64,000 nucleotides of DNA, taken from contig NZ_CP040695.2 in the NCBI RefSeq assembly GCF_005954645.2, positions 3,844,001-3,908,000 on the forward strand. The letters are read 5' to 3'. Within the stretch, counting starts at the first letter, position 1; every line of letters begins with the position of its first letter. The position numbers and the translations under genes are program-made. The stretch is from Nocardioides sp. S-1144. GTDB taxonomy: Bacteria > Actinomycetota > Actinomycetes > Propionibacteriales > Nocardioidaceae. Below the pieces are notes generated by a model. It saw nothing but the letters and a program-made list of their open reading frames with translations. It was not told the DNA's origin and made no database searches. Positions 19,089-26,063 of this stretch are shown in pieces.

Positions 19089-19556
19089 ATGGGATCGGTC
19101 ACGACCACCCTCCTCCGTCTCGTGCTGGCCGGCGGCCTGGCCGGGTCGCTCGTCGTCCAGGCGGTGCTGGTCCCGCTGCTGGCCGCCGACCTCGACGACG
19201 TGGACGCCGCCGTCCGCTGGCCGGTGGTCGCCATCGTGTTCCTCGGCATCGTGACGATCCAGGTCGCGATGGTCTGCGTCTGGCGCCTGGTGACGATGGT
19301 GCGCCGCGACACCGTGTTCTCCGACGCGGCGTTCCGCCTGGTCGACGTGCTGATCGGCGCGATCGCCGCCGCCGCCGTGCTCGCCCTCGCCCTCGGCGTC
19401 GTCCTGGCCCCGGGCGAGGACGTCGCCCCGGGGGTGGTGCTGCTCCTGGGCGGGCTGGGCGTCCTGGTCGCCGGCGTCGCGCTCACCGTGCTGGTGATGC
19501 GGGCGCTGCTGGCCCAGGCCACCGCGATGCGCACCGAGCTCGAGGCCGTCATCTGA
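19089..19556 (+). CDS. DUF2975 family four-helix membrane protein
   Basis: 155 residues with four predicted membrane helices (about 9-31, 45-70, 90-110 and 117-142) and short charged loops. This is the pattern of DUF2975 proteins, which are routinely paired with a small Xre regulator, as here. Function is unknown; a role as membrane partner of the regulator has been suggested for such pairs. The ATG at 19089 has AAAGG upstream; a TTG at 19074 would add five residues. Confidence 0.8.
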   Translation: MGSVTTTLLRLVLAGGLAGSLVVQAVLVPLLAADLDDVDAAVRWPVVAIVFLGIVTIQVAMVCVWRLVTMVRRDTVFSDAAFRLVDVLIGAIAAAAVLALALGVVLAPGEDVAPGVVLLLGGLGVLVAGVALTVLVMRALLAQATAMRTELEAVI

Positions 19557-19762
19557 TGGCGATCGTGGTCGACATCGACGTCATGCTGGCGCGCCGCAAG
19601 ATGAGCGTCGGCACGCTCGCCGAGCGGGTCGGCATCACCCCGGCGAACCTGGCCGTGCTCAAGAACGGCCGCGCCAAGGCGGTCCGGTTCAACACCCTCG
19701 AGGCGCTGTGCGAGGCGCTCGAGTGCCAGCCGGGCGACCTGATCCGCTGGGAGCAGGACTGA
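19556..19762 (+). CDS. Small Xre/Cro-type HTH regulator (YozG-like)
   Basis: 68 residues, almost wholly one helix-turn-helix domain: MLARRKMSVGTLAERVGITP then NLAVLKNGRAKAVRFNTLEALCEALECQPGDLI, the family signature. The start overlaps the DUF2975 stop (TGATG), so the two are coupled. It probably controls its own operon; the palindrome at 19035-19048 is a candidate site. Confidence 0.88.
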   Translation: MAIVVDIDVMLARRKMSVGTLAERVGITPANLAVLKNGRAKAVRFNTLEALCEALECQPGDLIRWEQD

Positions 19763-19782
19763 CGGCGGGCGACACCGCCGTC
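19761..19782. terminator. GC hairpin between convergent genes
   Basis: GACGGCGG (19761-19768) pairs with CCGCCGTC (19775-19782) across a 6-base loop. It lies directly between the Xre stop and the end of the contractile-injection operon on the other strand. No T run, as is common in actinobacteria. Confidence 0.5.
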
Positions 19783-19783
19783 C

Positions 19784-20368
19784 TCAGCCCTGGAGGAGGA
19801 CGACGACCACCGCGACCAGCAGGAACAAGGTGATGGTGCCGAGCACCCACCACCACAGCGGGATGCCCCGCTCCGGCTCCGCCACGGGCGGCGGCGGGGC
19901 CACGACGACCGGCGCGGGAGCGGGCGGCGGCGCGACCGGGTGGAGGTCGCCGCCGCAGCGCAGGCACAGCGAGCCGGTGATCGGGTTGGCCTCCTCGCAG
20001 TGCGGGCAGGCCACCGAGCCGACGGTGACCCGGCCGCCGGTGCCGGGGAGGCGGCGCAGCGCCTGGGTCGCGGAGTCGGCGTCGCTGAGCACCAGCTGTG
20101 CCGGCGTCCAGAAGAGCGGGAAGTCGCAGCGCGGGCAGAAGTCGTGGGACTCGCGCCGGTTGACGGTGATCTCGGCGACCGCGCCGCACTCGGGACAGGT
20201 CACCGAGCGGCCCACCGCCTGCGCGGACTGCGCGTGGTCCTCGGCCACGACCGGGACGACGGGCAGACCCGAGGTCTGCGCCGCCGGCGGCTCCGGGGCG
20301 GCCGGCTTGACCGGGCTCCCCAGACCCTCGTCGGGGTCGGCCTGCCCGTCGGCGCGCATGGTCACCAT
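19784..20368 (-). CDS. Tail-anchored double zinc-ribbon membrane protein of the CIS operon
   Basis: 194 residues, last gene of the CIS operon. Two zinc ribbons are seen: CPECG (about 58) with CPRC (about 79), and CPHC (about 121) with CLRC (about 134). A Pro/Ala/Val-rich linker follows, then one strongly hydrophobic helix at the very C-terminus (WWWVLGTITLFLLVAVVVVL). There is no signal peptide, so the ribbons should face the cytosol with the helix as tail anchor. The start overlaps the 3' end of the tail protein I gene; ATG 20368 or 20359 are both possible. In cytosolic Streptomyces CIS a membrane protein (CisA, as I recall) recruits the particle to the membrane. Topology and position make this a candidate for that job, which is inference. 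Confidence 0.8.
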   Translation of the reverse strand: MVTMRADGQADPDEGLGSPVKPAAPEPPAAQTSGLPVVPVVAEDHAQSAQAVGRSVTCPECGAVAEITVNRRESHDFCPRCDFPLFWTPAQLVLSDADSATQALRRLPGTGGRVTVGSVACPHCEEANPITGSLCLRCGGDLHPVAPPPAPAPVVVAPPPPVAEPERGIPLWWWVLGTITLFLLVAVVVVLLQG

Positions 20369-20949
20369 TCCTCGTCCTGTTCGGAGTTCCACACCTGGCG
20401 GTCCGCCACCCAGAGCTCGGCCGTCACGTGGGCCGGGATCTCGTCGCGCACCATGTCGACGAACGCGGCCTCGTCGAGAGAACCGGTCCGCTGGACCCGC
20501 ATCCGCACCCACGCCGTGTCGTCGGGCACCTCACCCGCCCGCCAGATCCCGCCCCCCTCGACGACCTCGGCGGTGGAGCCGCTGAGGAGCTCGAGGTACG
20601 ACGTGAGCCCGGCGACCGTGCCCCTCGTGGCGAGGGTGCGAGCCGCGGTGGCCACGATACGGCGCCGCAGCGCCTCCGGCATGGAGTTGTCGAGCTTGTC
20701 CACGCCAATCCACGACCCGAGCCAGGCGATCGAGCTCTCCGGCGCGATCGTGAGGTCGACGGCGTGCTCGACGCCGTCGGCGTCCTCGAGCAGCGTGCTG
20801 CCGAGCTCCTGGAAGATCGAGACGAACCGGACGAAGAAGTCGTGGCTGAGCATCTGCACCGGCAGCTGGCGCAGCATCCAGTCGTCGGGACGCCGCGGCT
20901 TGCGCGGGCGCGTCAGCCCGGCCGAGGAGACCTTGACCAGGGCGCTCAT
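20362..20949 (-). CDS. CIS baseplate wedge protein, phage tail protein I (P2 gpI-like)
   Basis: 195 residues. SHDFFVRFVSIFQELGSTLL, AVDLTIAPESSIAWLGSWIG and RTLATRGTVAGLTSYLELL match the tail protein I / TIGR02242 family, which completes the baseplate wedge next to baseplate J in P2-like phages and eCIS. The start overlaps the baseplate J stop (ATGA). The conserved order gp25-J-I is kept. Confidence 0.88.
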   Translation of the reverse strand: MSALVKVSSAGLTRPRKPRRPDDWMLRQLPVQMLSHDFFVRFVSIFQELGSTLLEDADGVEHAVDLTIAPESSIAWLGSWIGVDKLDNSMPEALRRRIVATAARTLATRGTVAGLTSYLELLSGSTAEVVEGGGIWRAGEVPDDTAWVRMRVQRTGSLDEAAFVDMVRDEIPAHVTAELWVADRQVWNSEQDEEW

Positions 20950-22898
20950 CGCACCACCACCTGGTGGGACGCCGAGAGGAACAGCGACTGGCGGTCGAGC
21001 CGGATGACGTCCTTGGCCGCGCCGAGGCGGCGTCCGGTGCGCAGGTCGTACTCGAACAGCAGCGCCTCCTCGACCCGCTCGACGCCCTCGACCGACTCGA
21101 GCAGCTGGGTGACGGTGGCGACGTTCAGGTCGGCGTCGAAGGGCCAGCCCGCGCCGTCGGGCCCGCCGATGAGCGGGTTGACGAACCGGGCCAGCGCCTC
21201 GGAGGCGCGCTGCTTGACGATGCCCTGGGGCCGCCCGGGGGCGCCGTGGACGAGCGCGACCACCGAGACCCCCTGGTAGAACGGCGTGGTCACCTCCACG
21301 GCGGTGCCCACGACGCGGTGGGCGTCGAGGTGGTCGGTGACGGTGGCCATCAGCTGCGCGGAGATGGCGTAGTCGTCGATGGTGTGGCCGCCGGCCTCGC
21401 CGCGCACCTCCGGGACGACGAGCAGCTGCACCGTGCCGTTGCCACGCCGGGCCGAGCGGCACCGGGCACGGGCCACCGCGGGCGAGGCCTCGAGGGTGAG
21501 CCGCTCGTAGTCCTGGGCGGTGACGGCGCGCTGGCCCGTCCGCAGGGTGAGCGGGCCGCGGACCTTGGCCTCCTCGACGCTCTCCGCGTCGACGCCGCCG
21601 GTCGCCGGCAGCAGGTTGACCACGCCGCTGACGAAGGGGACGGTCGAGCGCAGCAGGGTGAGGGTGCGGGCTCCGACGTTGCCGCGCGAGCCGCCGCCGT
21701 GGCGGTAGCCGCTGACCTCGATCATCGCGCCGTCGCGGGGGATGTCGCCGTGCTGGCGCACCGACCCGTCGGGGTAGCGCACCCGCGGACCGAACTGGAT
21801 CTCGCCGTTGCTGTCGTTCCACACGTAGTGCCGGTCACGCGGGGTGGAGCCGGAGAAGTCGGCGACCTCGGTCCACTCCTGCACCTCGCTCCCGTCGACG
21901 ACGCGGACCACCTCGTCGCCGCGGCGCGGGAGCACCGGACGGTGGGTGACCGAGAAGCGCTGGGCGGCGCCGCCGTCGCTGCGGCCGACCTGCTCGCCGG
22001 GAGCCTCCTCGGCGTGCTCGGCGCGCACCGTGCCGCCCAGGGCGGAGACCTCGATGCGCTGCACCCGCGGCGAGGCCTGGTAGGTCGGCCGGCCGTTCGC
22101 CGTGGGCAGCAGGCGGGCCCGCAGCCAGTAGGCCGACTGGTTGCCGACGCTCATCGGCTGGTGCTCGACGGGGACCATCAGCACGATCTCGCCGGCCCGG
22201 TTCAGCCCGCCCGTGGTGTCCTCGTAGACCTCGGTGGCCAGCCAGCCCTCACCGTTCCAGACCTCCCAGGCGATCGGCGGGTTGCGCGGGTCGACGCCGA
22301 TGCCCTCGGCCTGGGCCTCGACGGCCAGGCGCAGCACCATGCCGGCGAGCGAGTCGCGGAAACCGAGGCAGAAGGTGTCGCCCACGGCCATCGTGGAGGA
22401 GGCGAAGACGCGGGCGCCGACGGTGCCGAAGCGGAGGTCGTCCCACACGTCGGTGACCGTCCCCTCGACGGCGGTCGACACCTTGGCGTGCTCGAGCCGC
22501 GGCGGCGCGATGACCAGCTCGGCGACGGTCGAGAAGACCACCGAGTCGACCGCGGCCGACGTGGTCGACACCGTCATCACCTCGGTGCTGGCGGGCACCA
22601 CGACCGCGGACTCCAGCACGGCGGAGAGCCAGAACGTGAGGTTCGTGCCGGCCACCGACGGCGGGAACGGCTCGATCCCCACCATGTTGAGGAAGTGCGT
22701 GTAGAGCCGGTCGGGCACCTGGTTGACGCGGTAGAGCACCATCTCGCTCATCCACGCGAACAGCTCGATGAGCGCGACACCGGGGTCGGAGACGTTGTGG
22801 TTGGTCCACTCCGGGCAGAAGCGGGGGATCATCCGCTTGGCCTCGTCGACGATGTCCTGGAAGGTGCGGTCGTCGAGGGACGGGCTCGGCAGGGGCAT
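20946..22898 (-). CDS. CIS baseplate J-like protein (gpJ/gp6, Afp11-type)
   Basis: 650-residue large wedge protein. The opening DRTFQDIVDEAKRMIPRFCP followed by NHNVSDPGVALIELFAWMSE is the eCIS/phage baseplate J N-terminal signature. The C-terminal third (RTGQRAVTAQDYERLTLEAS, LNVATVTQLLESVEGV) is the conserved J core that contacts gp25 and the sheath. The middle (about 150-420) is a beta-rich insertion, longer than in P2 J and normal for eCIS. The ATG at 22898 lies 33 bp after the gp25 gene. Confidence 0.9.
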   Translation of the reverse strand: MPLPSPSLDDRTFQDIVDEAKRMIPRFCPEWTNHNVSDPGVALIELFAWMSEMVLYRVNQVPDRLYTHFLNMVGIEPFPPSVAGTNLTFWLSAVLESAVVVPASTEVMTVSTTSAAVDSVVFSTVAELVIAPPRLEHAKVSTAVEGTVTDVWDDLRFGTVGARVFASSTMAVGDTFCLGFRDSLAGMVLRLAVEAQAEGIGVDPRNPPIAWEVWNGEGWLATEVYEDTTGGLNRAGEIVLMVPVEHQPMSVGNQSAYWLRARLLPTANGRPTYQASPRVQRIEVSALGGTVRAEHAEEAPGEQVGRSDGGAAQRFSVTHRPVLPRRGDEVVRVVDGSEVQEWTEVADFSGSTPRDRHYVWNDSNGEIQFGPRVRYPDGSVRQHGDIPRDGAMIEVSGYRHGGGSRGNVGARTLTLLRSTVPFVSGVVNLLPATGGVDAESVEEAKVRGPLTLRTGQRAVTAQDYERLTLEASPAVARARCRSARRGNGTVQLLVVPEVRGEAGGHTIDDYAISAQLMATVTDHLDAHRVVGTAVEVTTPFYQGVSVVALVHGAPGRPQGIVKQRASEALARFVNPLIGGPDGAGWPFDADLNVATVTQLLESVEGVERVEEALLFEYDLRTGRRLGAAKDVIRLDRQSLFLSASHQVVVR

Positions 22899-22931
22899 GG
22901 CTTCGGGTGTCCTGACTGGGCTTCGCGACGG

Positions 22932-23366
22932 CTATTCGGCGTCGTGCGGGATGACGTAGAACGGGTAGACGAGGTTGCGGCGGTCGTTGGTGGAGCGGAC
23001 GCGGTAGCCGATGTGGATGTTGACCAGCGAGGAGGAGGAGTCGTCGCCGGTGCTGGTGACCTCCTCGACGGTGATCCGCGGCTCCCACTGGGCCAGGGCG
23101 TCGCGCACGGCCTGGTTGATGAGACCGAGCAGGTTGGCGGTGACCGGCTCGAAGAGCAGGTCCCAGATCCGGCAGCCGAACTGCGGCCGCATCAGCCGCT
23201 CCCCCGGCGCGGTCATCAGCACCATCTCGATCGAGCGGTCCAGCTCGGGGACGCCGCTCGACAGCCGGATCGAGCCGGTGTGGTCGACGCCCATCGGCCA
23301 GCCGAAGCCGCGTCCGATGAACGACGTCTCGTCCCCGTGTCCGCCCGGCACCGTCAGCTCGCTCAT
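22932..23366 (-). CDS. CIS baseplate protein gp25/gpW family (Afp9-type)
   Basis: 144 residues. MTAPGERLMRPQFGCRIWDL then LFEP and INQAVRDALAQWEPRITVEEV are the GPW/gp25 lysozyme-like family signatures; members nucleate sheath assembly on the baseplate. The start abuts the VgrG-like gene (shared base at 23366). Full length and clearly recognisable. Confidence 0.9.
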   Translation of the reverse strand: MSELTVPGGHGDETSFIGRGFGWPMGVDHTGSIRLSSGVPELDRSIEMVLMTAPGERLMRPQFGCRIWDLLFEPVTANLLGLINQAVRDALAQWEPRITVEEVTSTGDDSSSSLVNIHIGYRVRSTNDRRNLVYPFYVIPHDAE

Positions 23367-25129
23367 CAGTTGATCGCCACCATCGCGCCCTTGAGGGTGA
23401 GCGGGCCGCTCGCCTCGACCGAGGCCATGCCGTCCGCCTTGACCTTCACCGTCGAGCCCCCGACCTCGGTGCCGGCCGTGCCCTTGACGGCGACCTGGCC
23501 GTTGGCGGTGACCTTGATGCCGGCCTTCGCCTTGATCTCGATGTTGTTGCCGTCGAGGGTGATGTCGCCGTTCTTGGCCAGGACCACCTTGGCCTGGCCG
23601 TTCGACAACGTGATCGGCAGCCCGTCGGAGATCACCTCGACCTCCTCACCGGAGATCTTGATCTGGTGCTTCTTCTCCTGGTGCTGCAGCAGGATGTGCT
23701 GCTCGCCGGGCTGCTCGCCGTCGGCGAGCTCGACCATGTGACCGAGCCGCGAGGTGATCCGGCGGTACTTGATCTTGTTGTTGGCCACGGCCGTGCCGCT
23801 GCCGACCGGCAGGGTGTTCTTGGCCGAGAAGAGCCCGCCGAGGACGACGGGCCGGCGGGTGTCGCCGTTCTCGAAGGCGATCAGCACCTCGTCGCCGACC
23901 TCTGGGTAGAAGAGCATCCCGCGGTCCTTGCCGGCGCCGAGGACGACCATCCGCGCCCAGGCCGACTCGACCTCCTCGGAGACGGCGGAGTACTTGACGG
24001 CGATCCGGCCCTTGTTGTCGGGGTCCTTGAGGTTCGTGACGAGCGCGGCCAGGACGCCGGACACGGCCATCCCCGAGTCGGGCGGCGGGGTCCCGAGCAG
24101 GTCGACGAGGCCGGCGGGGCGGACCGGCCCGGCGGTGAAGTGGGTCCGGAACCCCGCGCTGTGGCTGTAGACGTGCTCGAGGCCGGTGACGAGGTAGGAG
24201 CCGGACGCCGGGCCGGCATTCGCGATCTTGACCTTGTCGTAGAGCTTGATCCGGGAGTTGATCGCGCCGCCGCCCTTGGCGACGACCGCCGCGGAGCTCG
24301 CCTCGGCGAACCGGGCCCTGGCCATCGTGCCGGCCTCGCCGGCGTCGAGCGCCGGTGCCGCCAGGATGACGTCGGTGGCGCCCCGCGAGGGGCGGGTGGC
24401 GCGGCCGGCCGCCTTGGCGACGAAGGCGGACTCCCCGGTGACGCTCGTGGTGTGCTCGCCGCTGACGACCGCCTGCTGGTCGGGGTTCCAGCCGCGCACG
24501 ACGACCTGCGCCGGGCCGGTGTTGGTGGCGCGCACCGAGAACGACGTGAGGTCGTCGGTGCCGAGCGCCAGCGGCACCGTCGCGCCCGCGGTCCCGACCG
24601 GGACGACGTTCAGGGCGACCCCCTCGACCCACCAGGCGAGCCCGGCGCGGGAGCAGATGGCGTTCAGGAAGGCCAGGTTGCTGCCGGCCTGGAGCTGGTA
24701 GGCGTGCGCCGGGCTGGTCGCGCCCACGCTGCCGACCGAGAGGCCCGACTCGCCGATGATCTTGCGGACCACGTCGGAGTAGGTCTGGTTCAGGAAGGTG
24801 CGGTTCTTCGTCGAGCCGTTGAGCCGGCACGCCTTGTCGTCGACGGTGACCACGAGCACGGGCGTCTGACCGGCCCCCTGCTCCAGGACGACGCCGGTCA
24901 CCTCCCCGATCATCAGCTGGTTGCCCCCGGCGGTGACCTCCACCTCCACGCCCATCGCGAACTCCTGGGACGTCGACAGCGCGAACCCGCGGTCCCGGAA
25001 GCGCAGCACGGTGCGGCCGGACAGGCCGATCGCGAGGTCGATCCGGACGCTCGCGAGCAGGTCGAGCCACTGGGAGCGCAGGGCGGCGCCGCCCACCGTG
25101 ACGGTCGGCGCGATCCCGAGCTCGGCCAT
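23366..25129 (-). CDS. CIS spike/hub protein, VgrG-like (phage late control D plus gp5 OB and needle)
   Basis: 587 residues. Residues about 1-340 are the gp27/late-control-D-like hub, including TFLNQTYSDVVRKIIGESGL and YQLQAGSNLAFLNAICSRAG. Residues about 355-435 are the gp5-type OB fold (DPDNKGRIAVKYSAVSEEVE, FYPEVGDEVLIAFENGD, VVLGGLFSAKNTLP). The remainder is a Gly/Val/Lys beta-helix needle with repeating hexads such as VKVTANGQVAVKGTAG. This is the central spike that carries the PAAR tip. The needle ends without an added toxin domain. Its start overlaps the LysM gene (TGATG). Confidence 0.92.
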   Translation of the reverse strand: MAELGIAPTVTVGGAALRSQWLDLLASVRIDLAIGLSGRTVLRFRDRGFALSTSQEFAMGVEVEVTAGGNQLMIGEVTGVVLEQGAGQTPVLVVTVDDKACRLNGSTKNRTFLNQTYSDVVRKIIGESGLSVGSVGATSPAHAYQLQAGSNLAFLNAICSRAGLAWWVEGVALNVVPVGTAGATVPLALGTDDLTSFSVRATNTGPAQVVVRGWNPDQQAVVSGEHTTSVTGESAFVAKAAGRATRPSRGATDVILAAPALDAGEAGTMARARFAEASSAAVVAKGGGAINSRIKLYDKVKIANAGPASGSYLVTGLEHVYSHSAGFRTHFTAGPVRPAGLVDLLGTPPPDSGMAVSGVLAALVTNLKDPDNKGRIAVKYSAVSEEVESAWARMVVLGAGKDRGMLFYPEVGDEVLIAFENGDTRRPVVLGGLFSAKNTLPVGSGTAVANNKIKYRRITSRLGHMVELADGEQPGEQHILLQHQEKKHQIKISGEEVEVISDGLPITLSNGQAKVVLAKNGDITLDGNNIEIKAKAGIKVTANGQVAVKGTAGTEVGGSTVKVKADGMASVEASGPLTLKGAMVAIN

Positions 25130-25785
25130 CAGTTCTCCAGCCGCGGGATGTCCAGGATGGTGCCCGGGCGGACCGCGAGCGGGTCCTGCAGCCCGTTGGC
25201 GTCGGCGAGCATCCGCCACCGGGTGGCGTTGCCGTAGTAGCGCGCGCTGATCCGGTCGAGCGTCTCGCCGGGCAGCACCCGGTGGGTGCGGTGCGGCTTC
25301 GGGGTGCCGGACGTCGGGTTCTGCGGCCCGAACGCGTGCGACTCCTCGTACTGGCGCAGCTCGAGCAGCATCCTGGCCCGCAGCGGCACGCCCGAGGAGG
25401 AGAAGTAGGTGAAGGTCAGCTTGAGGTCCTGCACGACGGCGACGAAGGAGTGCAGGTCGCCCCAGTGGAAGGTCAGCGTCGGCGGGCGCACGTTGTTGGA
25501 CGTCTCGTCGCTGCCGGGCAGGTTCGGGTCGACGTCCATCAGGCCGAGGATCTTGCCGGTGTGGACGCTGACCGGGGTGCCGTCGGACGTCGTGTCGAAG
25601 ACCAGGTCCAGACGCATCCACCCGGACGTCGCGCCGGCGTACTGCAGCGTCGGGACGCCCTTGCCCGGCATCGGGTTGGAGGTCCAGTTGTTGCGCCGGC
25701 CGACGCTGAGGGTCTCGGGGTTGTACAGGCACGGCACCTTCGCGCCGCCCTCGATCTCGAGGAACGCCTTCTCCAGCTCTGCCAT
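25129..25785 (-). CDS. CIS LysM-domain tube/baseplate adaptor (Afp7-type)
   Basis: 218 residues. The N-terminal 150 residues are a beta-rich adaptor domain (CLYNPETLSVGRRNNWTS, HWGDLHSFVAVVQDLKLTFT) and the C-terminus is a LysM motif (HRVLPGETLDRISARYYGN to about 215). In phages (gp53/gpX types) and eCIS this protein bridges tube start and spike hub. It is a structural protein here, not a cell-wall enzyme, because no catalytic domain is present. Confidence 0.9.
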   Translation of the reverse strand: MAELEKAFLEIEGGAKVPCLYNPETLSVGRRNNWTSNPMPGKGVPTLQYAGATSGWMRLDLVFDTTSDGTPVSVHTGKILGLMDVDPNLPGSDETSNNVRPPTLTFHWGDLHSFVAVVQDLKLTFTYFSSSGVPLRARMLLELRQYEESHAFGPQNPTSGTPKPHRTHRVLPGETLDRISARYYGNATRWRMLADANGLQDPLAVRPGTILDIPRLEN

Positions 25786-26063
25786 CAGAACACTCCCCAG
25801 TCCTGGCGCCGTCCGCGCCGTTCGAGCTCGTCGACCACGCGGGCCTCGATCCGCTCGACGACGGCGTCGACGAGCGCGTCCATCGCGTCACCGGGCAGGT
25901 TCCCGGCGTCGGCGTCGGCGGTGTTGACCGCGAAGCCGCGGTAGCCGTCGTTCGACGTCCACCCCGTCATGTCCTCGGCGGGCTGGATGCTGCCTCCGCG
26001 GTGCTCGAGCTCCCAGCTCTCGCGACCCTGGCCGAAGAAGTCTGGTGCGCTGCCACTGGGCAT
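25785..26063 (-). CDS. Small CIS-operon protein, possibly C-terminal part of a larger fusion
   Basis: 92 residues beginning MPSGSAPDFFGQGRESWELE and ending in an amphipathic helix (MDALVDAVVERIEARVVDEL) plus RRGRRQDWGVF. That C-terminal pattern recurs in small proteins placed just before LysM genes in actinobacterial CIS loci, as I recall. A strong Shine-Dalgarno sequence (AGGGAGGA) lies before ATG 26063. The same frame is open and clearly coding for another ~75 codons upstream (ADVVRRSSTTTPATPASPAA...), so it may equally be the C-terminus of the large upstream protein, joined by a frameshift, with an internal start. Confidence 0.65.
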   Translation of the reverse strand: MPSGSAPDFFGQGRESWELEHRGGSIQPAEDMTGWTSNDGYRGFAVNTADADAGNLPGDAMDALVDAVVERIEARVVDELERRGRRQDWGVF

